Shown here one piece after another: positions 32,701 through 46,046 of a DNA stretch of 64,000 bases; positions within the stretch are counted from its first letter, which is position 1; each line of letters opens with the position of its first letter. The DNA comes from Heliopora coerulea (Eukaryota; Cnidaria; Anthozoa; Scleralcyonacea; Helioporidae), in assembly GCA_030142905.1 (NCBI GenBank), contig JASJOG010000123.1, positions 721,001-785,000 of the forward strand. Reading direction: 5' to 3'. The notes below the pieces were generated by a model. That model saw nothing but the letters and a program-made list of their open reading frames with translations, was not told the DNA's origin and ran no database searches. The translations under genes were made by a program, and so were the position numbers.

Positions 32701-35700
32701 AGCAGCAATCAAGATTTGGAACTTCTAATTCAAGTCTGTTGGGGATATAAGATAGAGTTTTGCACGTAAGATAATGTATGAAATAGAAAGAAGTCGAGAA
32801 ATAGAAGGGAATGGGATCAGGCTGAATGGGATGTGATGTGATGGGTAAGAAGGGTATGAGAAGGTACTCTATCCCAAAATTTCAATCTATCAGGCAATGG
32901 TGAATCTCTGCCAATTAAATATCCAGCTTAGAAGTCGATTGAAAACAGGTTCTAGCCAAAATGTGTTCATTTCAAAACTGGGAAAGGAAATGGAAGAAGT
33001 AAAGCAATTTGTATTGATGAACAGTTGTTTAATGGTGAACAAACGCCTGTCACAAACGTTTAATCTCTTCCATGAACATTGAGCTATCATGTGAGAAACG
33101 ATTGTGCTGATGAAGATAAACAATAACATGAGAGAAACAATGCGATGAAGAAGCCATATTAGAGCAAGATAAAATACAAAATACAAGAATGATTCATATC
33201 CTTGACAATGCAAGGTACCATACCTTGGGATAAGGATGCCACGGTCCCATCGGTATCTCATTTCTAAAACAAATTCCTGCCAGAGGTGAGCGACTGCTCG
33301 AAGTCCTAAATGAGATTGAAATGAAAATCTTGTGTTAGAGACGAACAACGAAGAAGTTTCTCTACCAGCGACTAACACTACGTTCCGGAAGTCAGATTTC
33401 ACTTGCACAATAAAACAAAAAAATTGCATGAAAAATAACGTTTTATTTATATATGTCAAATTTTGTCGCTTCGTTGCGTAACTGACATCCAAGTTCGGCA
33501 ACCTAGGTTGCTTTCACAAAAACGTCTTCGTTATGAAAGACCAACTTTCGTAAACGCCATAATCATAAGTGCCCAGCATAAAGACGCGAAACAGTCATGA
33601 TACAATTTGAAGAAGAATTTTTTAGACGAAAGATTAAATAAATACGTCAACCCAAACGAATCTTTCACAGAATACAGCTTGACTCAGAACCTGAATGACC
33701 CCTGAATTGCTAGTAATGTTAATCAGAATATAGTTGTTGGTCAAGACAAGATGAATTTACTGTTTCTGACATTTTTTTTCGTTCATCAATAACTTTCGTC
33801 GGCAACAGCACGCCAGAAACGTGCTCAGGTATTTAAATTCCAGTAACTTCCACACCCGAAACAGGAGCCGGGTTCTTCCAATATTAATTGTATTAAGGAG
33901 ATTAATGCTACGCACGAAGGAGCTGACAGATATCACGAATGATAGATGAACGTTCGTCAAGCTCAAATTAACTTTAGGAAAACGATTTCTGAGCCCCAGA
34001 CGGGAATCGAACCTGAAACCTTCTGTTGACCGGTGACATGCTCCAACCATTGATCTATAGAGAATCAGATAACGAGCTTTGGTGCAAGTTCGACGTATGT
34101 GCTGCTTATGCGATGACCACGATATGAGTTGCCAGTTGGGTGGTCACGGTATTGATCCCGGTCTTGGGCTCAGATATCGTTCTTCTGAAGTATGAGCTTG
34201 ACGAACTCCCAACTATCATCCATTACTTGGGTTGTTTCCCTGAGCTTTCGTCTTTCAGTAAATCGCAAAGTCGGCGCTCGCTATTCCATTCTCTTACCTC
34301 CGTAGCTATGGTTGACAATACAAAGGCATATGGCTAAGGCATACGTTAAGCTATCTTTCGGAGACCCCTTTAGTCCACGAAACCTGTCCTGAAAGAGTTC
34401 AACAACAACAACAGGAAAGCAAATTGAAGTGATCATAACATAACAAGACAGACAGATGTGCTGGTGGCACAGTGGTAGTGCAAGTGTCTCTCACTACTGA
34501 GATTAGGGTTGGATCCCATCTCCGTGCAGTTATCTGATTAAAGTTACCTTGGTCACATGTGAGAAAGGTGTTGTCCACTTTGACTCTACCAATCATCGCA
34601 GGTTTTCTTCGGATACTCCGGTGTCCTCCTGTGGTAACACTGGACCCATGAGGGGTGGCCCTTACTGGACTTCTAGGGAGAACAGCCTAGGTAGCTGATT
34701 GGGTTATCCCGTATAAATAAAGACACTTTACTTTCCTCACTTACCAAGTAGCAACAAATTCCTCAATAAATAGCAACAGTAAAAAGAACAGCAACAAACC
34801 ACAGCCGACATACACATCACAAACGCTCAGGAACACATAACCATATGGAATACTTTGATCAGAGTGAACGTTCATTCACGGGCGCACGTACGTACATTAG
34901 TACTTTCTCTCTCTGCATTTCCTTTGGACTTCAACATTTCCTCTTGCCGGGCTGCAACGGCATCAGCGTCGAGCTCAGCGTCAGGGAATAAATGCTGAAA
35001 CGAGGTAAGCAATTAGCAAGTCTATCCACATCAGGATATGGCTTTTGAGGCAAAAACATCAGTGTGTGTGTGGTCTCATCAGCATTTCTCCTAATGTTTG
35101 AAAAGGGAAGCGCACGTAAGGCAAACAAAGGGGATTTTTGACTAAGTCAAGGTAATTTTTTCAAATGAAGGCCACTTGAATGATCACCAAGATGCAGAAT
35201 TACTGTACAGGGAACATTAGTTTGTTCGAGGGTGGGCATAACAGGCCGTTATTCTGTAGTCGTCTAAGGGAAACATTGCTCATTACAGAATTGCGACCAG
35301 ACACAGTAATCTGATCCAGAATTCACGTGATTTGTTAGCGCAAGTGACTTATTGCTTCAAAAACATCTTACCTTTAAAATAGCTTTGAGCAGTTCTGCTG
35401 GGATAGGAGACTCGTCATTACTAACACCAGCTATCTTCGTGGTCGCCCTGGTAACAGCGGTCGACAAATTGGATGACAGAACGGGGATTGGTTTGGTTAA
35501 TTTTTGAAACGCATTAGCAAATTCATTTGGTGTATCTATAATAAATAAAAAACAAGATAAGGAAGGGATGAAAAGAAAGAATATAAGGAAGGAAGGAAGG
35601 AAGGAAGGAAGGAAGGAAGGAAGGAAGGAGGGAAGGAAAGAAGGAAGGAAGGAAGGAAGGAAGGAAGGAAGGAAGGAAGGAAGGAGGGAAGGAAAGAAGG

Positions 35701-38700
35701 AAGGAAGGAAAGAAGGAAGGAAGGGAGGGAAGGAAGGAAGGAAGGAAGGCAGGAAGAAAGGAAGGAAGGAAGGAAGGAAGGAAGGAAGGAAGGAAGAAAG
35801 AAAGGAAGGAAGGAAGGAAGGAAGAAAGGAAGGAAGGAAGGAAGGAAGGAAGGAAGGAAGGAAGAAAGGAAGGAAGGAAGGATGGAAGGAAGGAAGGAAG
35901 AAAGGAAGGAAGGAAGGAAGGAAGAAAGGAAGGAAGGAAGGGAGGGAAGGGAGGAAGGAAGGAAGGAAGGAAGGAAGGAAGGAAGGAAGGAAGGAAGGAA
36001 GGAAAGAAAGAAGGAAGGAAGGGAGGGAAGGAAGGAAGGAAGGAAGGAAGAAAGGAAGGAAGGAAGGAAGGAAGAAAGGAAGGAAGGAAGGAAGGAAGAA
36101 AGAAAGAAAGAAAGGAAGGAAGGAAGAAAGGAAGGAAAGAAGGAAGGAAGGAAGGAAGAAAGGAAGGAAGGAAGGAAGGAAGGAAGAAAGGAAGGAAGGA
36201 AGGAAGGAAGGAAAGAAGGAAGGAAGGGAGGGAAGGAAGGAAGGAAGGAAGGAAGGAAGGAAGGAAGAAAGGAAGGAAGGAAGGAAGAAAGGAAGGAAGG
36301 AAGGAAGGAAGGAAGGAAGAAAGGAAGGAAGGAAGAAAGAAAGAAAGGAAGGAAGGAAGGAAGGAAGGAAAGAAGGAAGGAAGGGAGGGAAGGAAGGGAG
36401 GGAAGGAAGGAAGGAAGGAAGGAAGAAAGGAAGGAAGGAAGGAAGGAAGGTGGTGGGCAAAGAAGGCATGGAAGAAGAGATGAAATGTTTGTTAAATTCA
36501 AACAACTAAAATAAGAAGATAAAGACTCATAGGAACACACACAAAGTGGTGCATGCACTAAAAAAATCTTTCAGAACAAGAAGATGGAAAAACACGGTAT
36601 AAACCTAACACTTAAGAAAACACGGGTCGCTTTAATATCATTCATCGTTATTGCCCTTCAAAGAACATGAACAGGATCAACCTCAAACCCATCGGAGTGA
36701 AGGAGTGAAGAAAAGACCCGGGGTACGACCGTTGCGACAGGATACGAGGCGAATGTCTGTACGGAAACCTTACTTTATAAACTGTTCAAGGGGAAGGGAT
36801 ATAAAAACTATTCACGTTTTGTATTACCTTCATTTTCGTCATAGAAAGCGTCATCTCTCAGCAATTTAGACGTGGACTCTTTTCGATGACAAAGTTTCAT
36901 ATAATGATTGATGTATTCACCTAGGTCAGGCGTTAAGCAAAACATATATGATAGGAAACAAAAATATATTTCAAAGGACTGACTCCGTGGTCTTGTATGT
37001 AAAAAACAACAGTGCACAGTAGGCTCTTGATTTAAATTTTCAGTCAGGAACAATTATATAGATATACGTAGTACGTATATTTACATATTATGCATCAAAA
37101 TAGTTTCTTGGTTTGTCTCTTCTTGTCTCGACTAATCCCACTTAACATTACAGACTTTATCACTAAGGATATAGGAACATCAAGTAAAGTATTTCAGAAG
37201 TTGTTTGTTTGAGCGAAATGTGACTGGAAAAGCTTATGAAATAGGAAGTGAAAACGGTAAAATTAGGAAAAATAATATGCCGGACTAGGGTGTCTGCCAA
37301 CATTATCTGAACGCCAGTCATCAACAAACGTTTGACAGGACATTCTCTGATGACCGGCACAATTTAGCAGCCCCTGGCCAATGCCGGACGATTTTTACCA
37401 CTGAGACGGGTCATCATAGCAGGGGAGCAATTCAAGGGTTAAAACACTCCAGTAGTGTAGTGCTTATCACAGCTGTCTTTCATCAGGAAGACCTGAATTA
37501 AAACTAATGTCGGACCCTTGCTAAGGGTCCGGAAATAATTAGATAAATAACGACGTTAGAACTTTGGTCTACGGAACTTTAGGGACGGAAAATTCCAGTC
37601 TTGGCTCTCTGTTTGAAGCAAGAATGACAAATTAATAGTCGAAAGTTTAAACTGCTTCTGGGTGGGATGGAAGCAGGTAACCCTATCTAGCATTCTTGAC
37701 CGCAGAAGAAATGGTATTTGAAACAAGATACGCGCAACCGTCAACTAACCTAGAAGACATTTCGGGTCGTCTGCCATCCTGACTCGCACATGCCACAGTG
37801 GAGCTTGAAGAGGATCTAAATCACTGACGAGAAAAGTAAGAAAACCAACATAATAAGTCAAATTTAACCACCATTCAAAGATGCACTGAGAGGTGGAAAG
37901 GTCCAGGAGGGCGGCCTTTCCTATCCAAAATAAGCCATAAAAAATTTATTATCATGTTAAATATTGAGTTCTGTAATGCTAATGGTTTACATTTATAGCA
38001 TTTTCAGTGTTTTCCATCTTTGCGTGAGGTTGGATTGTCGTTTTGGCCCAAGATGCCCATCCAAACTAATTTGAATTAAAAAATATGTCGCACACCTCTG
38101 TTTTTTAATTAACAATCAAATTGCAAACTCGATATTTCTGCAGTGATGATTAGTAAAAGTTAAACCCCGTCTAACCCGGTCGATTAAAGCTTACGACCAC
38201 GAGAACCTAACGATACCCTTCCGAGGACTTACGAGTAAAGGCCGTTGTCTACGATCACATCTTCGGACAAACAAGGCCATGTCGTCGACAAGTGAAGTTC
38301 GCTGAAAAAAAATATAAAACTACTAAGTAGATTTAACAGAAAATAGCTTTACAGATCACACTAATTCATGTATTTCAAACGGTTCATCAATGGTTGAAAA
38401 TCGCACAAACAATCTTGTAACTTTAATATATAAAACGACGTTTCTAATATACATGTTTCGAAATAGTACTACAGTATTTAAAATATGAACGGTGGGGTAG
38501 TATCGGATATGCAAGCAAGAGTCGAAGGCGAGTGATTGTATGTTCCATACGAAACCGACGCGAATATTGTACAGTACTTATGATACGAATGCACGTGAAC
38601 ATTCACGTTCATCAAAAATGGTAAAGATTCCAACAATATAAGCCGAGAAAACATTACGAAAGGTTCTTGAAAATCCAGCGTTGTATCAACAAATCCCACA

Positions 38701-41700
38701 CGTGTGGTTGTATCACATTTACAACAACCGATTGAACTGTACACTCTTTTGTTTCTTCTTGATGAACTGTTAATGGGTAGTATAATTGTGGTTACTTCAT
38801 TAGTTCAATCATGATGATGGACCACGATAGTTCAAACATGTATATCAGAACTGTCATCTTCTTCATTAAAGTTACAATAAGGTCTTTGCTGATTCCAAAC
38901 TTCGGTTCAAAAACGGCACAGTTTTTACACGCATTTGTTTGTAACTGCTATATCTCTGGTTGAGCTATTGGACAAAAAATCTTTTAGCCATTGTGGCTCT
39001 AAACTAAGTGCCTTTTCAGCCAAATGGAAGTATATGTGGGGCTTTTTGTTTTGTAAAACGACGACAGATGAAAAGCTGTTAACGTTATTAATCCACTGGC
39101 GAAGTGTGTAATTCTCCCAATAATCACCAACTACCAATCAGAGAAAAGCTTAAAAAGATGGAACCCTGGTCAGCAAAGTCAAGCCACTTTAATGTGGTGG
39201 AAAGCAAAAAACATGCGAATATCCTTCAACTACCCAAAAGTAAAATACCTTTTTTTACACTGGATAACCCTATCAGCTACCTAAGCTGTTCTCCCCAAAA
39301 GTCCCGTAAGGACCACCCCTCATGGGTCAAGTATAACTACAGGAGGAAACCGGAGTACCGGGAGAAAACCTGCGATGCTTGGTAGAGTCAAACTGGACAA
39401 AAATCTTCTCACGTGTGACCAAGGTCACTTTAATCAGATAACTGCACGGAGCCGGAAACGAACCCTAGTCACAGTTATGAGAGACACGTGCACTACCACT
39501 GGGCCACCAGCACCCCTCCAAGTCAAGCAACCTACCAAGAGTTTGAATCATTGTATTCAAACACACAAAATCCATTACGTATTTCTTTTATAAAATAATA
39601 TGGCTGAACGTGCAAGACAAACTTCAGTGCACTCTTGGCGGGAAATTTTCCGTGTTTGGGTACTATAATCCAAACGTGGGTATTGACCAATCACAGGCCA
39701 CATACGATACACGTTATGTTATAAGGTAGAAGGCAGATCTAACCTCACAGCGTCACTAATTGCACCAAAGGGCAGCGTCGACATATTCGTCAGTCCAATC
39801 TCCTCTCCAAGACACGAGTCCATGTCGGGCGGAGCTTGTGGCCAAATCCAGTCACTCCATTCGTTTAGAAAATACGTAAAGCGAACGGTTATTGTGACCG
39901 AGGGACAACTCGCCCCACGGAGAACCTGGCGAGAATAGAATTATTCAGTGGATAACTTTAAGGGCTGACAAACAGGATACGACTGTCGTATATGATCGTT
40001 CATTTTGATGTATCCAATTCAGTCATAAGAGTCTTCAGGACCCATTGCAACATTCGCGAGCAAATAGCAAGCAGTAATTGTGCTGTTATGACATGATCGC
40101 GTACGCCAAAGTGACGAATCGCATCGTGTGGATAGGCCTTAACGAAGATGGGTTAGAAACCTTTCCGGGCAGGAACTTTTCCCTTGAGGGGTAAAATCGT
40201 CCGTAGTCAGCCAGGTAAAACAATAGAAGGCTGATCCTCCCGGGAAAAGTTTCATCTAACTTGTTTCCACAAGTCCTACAATCGAACGATTACACTTGCA
40301 AGGAAGATGGCGGACGCGATGAAATACTGCGACAACCGGAGTCCATAAATATACCTTTGGTCATTTACTTACTCTGTACTCTGTCTTTAATTTTCAAGTT
40401 GTGTAACATGGCTCATAAAAAAACCCACTAATTGTCGAGCTTTCTTCATCAACTAGCGCATGAAAAGGTTCGTCTCCGAAGTGATTAAAAAAACTCGCAG
40501 GACGTGCTTTCTCAGATCTAAAACACTCGAGTGTTGCCTCGTGTTTTAGGTCCGATATAGCATTGTCGCTCGTGTTTTAAATATAGCGTTAACATTCAAA
40601 AATTACTCCAGTAGCTTCTCCATTAACTAATTATTCGTCAGCTCAAGATTGACATACAGGGGTTTTACGGACGATACGTCGACTTCGGTCAAGTTTATTT
40701 CCTCAGAAAAACAATTTCTGAGCCCCAGTTTGGCGAACGTCCGTGAATTCACCAAACTTCTGCATGCACAACGAGTGTAACATTCATGTTACTGGACGTT
40801 TTCTTTTCCACTCTCACTTCAGTGCGTAAATTTTGGTTCCTAAAAGACTGACATGAAAACAGAAAGGAATACTACCACTAAACATCAATTCTTAGCCGCA
40901 GAGTAACTCTACAACGCCATTTCGAGGGCCCGGTTGTTCAAAAGACGATTAGCTTGATCCAGAATTAGCGAAAATGTTGTAGACACCTTTCCGATCATGC
41001 TGCTGAGAAAAGTTGGAATTTTCTTTGACAGATTTTGGGCGTATACAAAAAGGTTTTAAGCTGTTGAATCTGAACTTGATTGTTCAACCAAAATAGCAGA
41101 TTAACTGGTAATCTTGGATTAACGCTAATTGTGCTTTGAACAACCGACTCCAGAAGTAGAAAGAAAATTCAGAATGAAAGCTTGACATCTCAAGTTAAAG
41201 AGCAGCTATTGTAAAACATTTAACAGTTCAAAACATTAGACTAAACGGTCTTTTCTCAGAGTAGATTCATTTTCTTGGTTAGAAAAGGCCCTTTAAATTA
41301 TTCCTGTCCACATGGCCTTCCTTTGACGATTAAAATTGTCTGGCGATAACCAGAGTAAAATAATAGAACATCAATGCGGACATCACAGAGGTAAACAAAT
41401 CTAAAAAATTTTTAGGAACTTAATATCCCAATCAACTAAGAAGTACCCACCAGCTTGTCTTTAAAGACATCTAACAGCCCTTTGAGATGATTAAACTGCT
41501 TGGGAATATGGCGCAAATGAGCCATCTCGAATGTCGTACGAAAACCGCTTCCCAGGCAAATGCCAAGATAAAGTCGTCTCCATTTATGGTGGACTTGAAC
41601 AAGCATCGGGACAAAGCTACATGAGAAAGAAAATAAAGTGAGTGGTAATGTTTGCTTTTGTAACCACTAAAGCATTGATTGTGGGACACCACTGCAGTCA

Positions 41701-44700
41701 AGCCGGCCCCTAAGCCAAACTGAAAATAAAGCGCCTTGCCACGAGTAGTCGGGCAATTTGAGAAGAAATTATAGCACTTTCACCGCTTGCATTTATCTTG
41801 ATAAAGGAGTAGGTCCCCGAAACATTGATAACGGCAATAAAGTTTTAAAAAAAAAAGGTCTTGTGATTGACATACACATAAATATATATGTATATGTGAA
41901 TGTGTATGTGTGTATGTGTATGTGTATGTGTATGTCTATATGTGTGTGTGAGTGTATGTGTGTGTGTATGTGAGTGAGTGAGTGAGTGTGAGTGTGTGCG
42001 TGTGTTAGTGTGAGTGTGTGTGTAAGTGTGAGTGTGTGTGTGTGAGTGAGTGTGAGTGTGAGTGTGAGTGTGTGTGAGTGTGAGTGAGTGTGAGTGAGTG
42101 TGAGTGTGTGTGTGTGTGTATGTATGTGTGTGTGTGTGTGTGTGTATGTATGTGTATGTGTGTGTGTATGTGTGTGTGTATGTATGCGTATGTGTATGTA
42201 CATGTGTACGTATATATATTAAGTTGAGGTGATATTTTAACGATTTTTTTTAGATTTAAGAACGGGGCAGTCCGAATACTCAAGAAATTCGAACTGAGCT
42301 TCAACTTTTTAATAACTTCCGAACATAGAAGTGGTGAAGTTGGCTAATCAATTCACTCTTAAGTGATCTAAATTTTTGTCCACTCAAAATCGCAACTATA
42401 CATAACCTTTTCTTTAGAACCCTAGAATTACGATAACCAGAACCAGTCCTCCAAACAACAACTCGGATGGCCGTTGACGCGACATTCGGCCAGACCATAT
42501 ATTCTACATTATGTCACACTGACTACGTAAAACTCGAGGTAACGTGATGCTAATACAAAAACATGCATGGCACGTATTTAGCATTGAGTCAACCGACCGA
42601 GCAGGACATAACGTGTGACTTCTGAGGCTAGAATCTTAAACTAGCTCGTTCTTCAGAAGTCACTTCAATTCAAACGCTACCGCCAACTAACTAGGTTGGC
42701 TCAATGTTGTCATGAAGCACCAGAAGTCAGTGGCTATTTCCTTCCGAGTAGCTTGACTCGAGGCTACTCACAACTTACCATTTCGTATTTGCCAAAGCTA
42801 CAGAGGCAGAGCTGAGCAGCAGATGACACCTGGACTCACTAGTGATGGCGGTACCCTCAACAGCTGGAGACAAAACTAGGAATTCTTTTAAGCCATACCT
42901 TAAAGAAAACACGTGAAAAAAATGAAAAACTGACGGAAACATTACACGAACTCAAGTAAAGAAGTGAAGCCGACGTGAAATTGAGTAAAAGGATATAAGA
43001 TGAAAGTGAGGATAGGCGAGATCGAAAGAAGTAAGTGGGGATAGAATGGTATGAGGTGGGACGTTCGGATTAGCGCGGGTGAGCTTACTGATCTCTAGAG
43101 AAGACTGGATTGAGCATCCCATGTTCAGAAAATGAAGCCAGAAGTGGATTGCTGCGGCCATTGCTAAGGGATCAACCGTGCGACTTTTGTATGGTCCCTA
43201 TAGGTTTTTCTGTAAGTGGATGACGTTTTTTTTTTTGTTTTTTTTTCAGATAAAGCTGTCTTTTGACCTACAAAGTGGTTCCATTTTGCCATAAAGAGGA
43301 TCAGGAAATATTTTTGAAAGTGCTGGGCAAAAAAATTTACTACCGCTTTGGTTCATTAGTGATGGCGAGGTCAAATTTCGCGGACTTCATTTCCTGGACT
43401 TGTCAAACAATAGGATACTCGATCCAGTCTTCTCTAGAGATCAGTGGGGTGAGCTGCAATGAAATAGAAACGACGGGTAACAATCGGCTTACGGAGGACC
43501 GCTGACGGTCACGTTTAGCTGCCAAAGGATTGGATGGGATAACCTCAAGAGACATATGATTCGATATGATACCCTATATTGCAATCACGTATGAAATTCC
43601 ACCACCAAAAAGAAATCCGTTCTTACCATCTATTCAAACAGTGAACTCTGGGGGGGAAATCATAATCCATGTCAAACATTTCCAACACGGCAGGTGGTAA
43701 ACCGTCCTCAAAACCTGCAAATGATTGTTACCAAGATTGTTTATTCTTCTTACTGAATAAAACACAAGGACAAGCAAAGAACTTCATTTTTGATGCAAGA
43801 TGCAGTGAGCACAACTTTACATAGTCAGCGTTCCAGATAAGTTTTGGATCTTGGCAAAGGATTACAGAGAAAATGAGAGGGGTCAAATTTTCGGTGGCTC
43901 AATTTGAAGGGGAGGAACGGAGAATGGGATAAGGTATCAAAACTCCTACACTCTCTCCCTTTGACCGTTTTTCGTTACCTCGCCTTATTCTTTTTATCGC
44001 CATTGGGCTGCTTAGACAGCAGTACGGCACTTAGAACACCTCTACGTTTTTACGACGACATTTACACTTGGAATATGGCGAGTTTTTCGTTGCTGTCAAC
44101 GAATAACGTTCACTCGCACTCTACGTTTGCTCAGAAGTGTTTAAGAGGGTGAAAAAAAAAATCTGTCAGAAGCTCGTGATAACCATTTAAGATAAACAAC
44201 GAGTAAATCTGGTTTCGGATCTCAAGAAGTATGCCCTTTAAAGATGAACATTAGTACACAGCAAATTATTTTACGGCATGACATAATGACTAATCAAAGG
44301 TTATCATAATAATAATAATTATTATTATTGTAATGTTACTTTCTTCGCACGGTTTAGAACCGGGATTTACCAGTGACAGCTGTCCACAACCAATAGACTA
44401 AGGTGCTACTGTAATGTCCAGCTCTCTAGTACTCTCCTGAGAATTCTTGCTGTTCCGAGAAGTGTCGTTTTCTGAACCTGTTCAACCTTAATAGTTACCC
44501 CAATTTTCTTGATCTATTGGTCGAACTCTTTGCTTGCACTGCCCAACGCTCCGATTACAACTGGAACTACTTCTGTCTTTCACACTGATCACAGGTTCTT
44601 TATCTTTGGTTTCAATTCTTGGTACTTGTCTATCTTTTCTGCTTCCTCCTCACCAACTCTGTTGTCTCCGGGAACGACTATATCAATTATTGTACACTTT

Positions 44701-45180
44701 CCGTCTGTTTTCTCGACTACTACGATATCTGGCCTTCTGTGTTCTGTCTGGTGGTCGCATTGAATCGTAAAATCCCAGAGACGTTTCACCATATCTGATT
44801 ATATCACTCCCTGAAGTGCATGCTCATACCACTTGTTTTATAACTGTATTTATTATTATTATCTCAATTCTCACAGCTTGATGTTCTGCTGGTAATCCTC
44901 AATGTCAGCAATCTACAACCAGTAGTCTAGGGTGACATTGGTCCATTCAATTTTCTAGGATCTTTCTTAATATCCTCGCTGTTCCCAAAATCGAAGTCTT
45001 CTGGAGATGTTCTATATTACGTTTTATTCCTATCTTATCTATCCATTTTTCCAGTTTCTTGCTCACAGTACCGAGTGCTCCGATAACTACCGGTACTACA
45101 TCTACCCTCTTCATTGACCACAACTATTTAATTTCCTATTTTAGCTTGTCATTCTTCTTCTTCTTCTTCTTCTTCTTCTT

Positions 45181-45248
<68 letters not shown>

Positions 45249-45609
45249 CACAACTCGCACACCACCCAATTAAGGACAGTGGAAGGGGTCTCACCCAGGT
45301 ACGGGCGCCCAGCATCCCACCAGGAAAGGCCGCAACAGACATTGCATATTTCAGGAAACTTGTGGGGAAAGGAAATTTCACCATTAAAATGGATTTTAAG
45401 AAGCACCCACAGGGCCAGCCCTTACTCACCCAACTTATCCAGTCAAGAAGGAATAAGGAATATTATTATTATTATTATTATTATTATTAGTGGAAGGGGT
45501 CTTAACCTGCTACGGGCTCCCAGCATCCAGCTAGGTAAGGCCGCAACAGACATTGCACATTTCAGGGAACTTGTGGGGAAAGGAATTTTTACCATTAAAA
45601 TGGATTTTA

Positions 45610-45643
<34 letters not shown>

Positions 45644-46013
45644 GTTACTTTATTTTAAAGGCTATTTTCTACAATCATATTGCTGGGTTTCACCAAGAGA
45701 CCTGGGGCAATAAGAAGGATAATACTATTAACTTTCTGATGTTAATTTTGATGAATAAAGAAGTTATTGTTATTGTTATCATTATTATGATTATTATTAT
45801 GATTATTATTATTATGATTATTATTATTATGATTATTATTATTATGATTATTATTATTATGATTATTATTATTATGATTATTATTATTATGATTATTATT
45901 ATTATTATGATTATTATTATTTGCCATGCTATGCCTTAAAGTAAATTGCTAGGTACAAATATTGATTTTTGAATTTCACTTCCACCTGGTATATCTATCA
46001 TTACAATTTTGCA

Positions 46014-46046
<33 letters not shown>

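Noticed and set aside
35357..36558. Open frames of 210-382 codons on both strands
   Set aside because: They run through the GGAA array and encode only four or five residue types. The one real part is RAB3GAP1 exon 13 at 35372-35535, annotated separately.
40308..40350. ATGGCGGACGCGATGAAATA resembling a gene start
   Set aside because: It lies inside a RAB3GAP1 intron, its frame stops after about a dozen codons and no matching donor or partner exon is seen.
41758..42304. His/Thr/Ser-rich frames
   Set aside because: Translation of a TG/GAGTG microsatellite.
45059..45939. Phe/Leu/Tyr/Ile and Asn-His frames
   Set aside because: Translation of TTC, TTA and TTATGA arrays.
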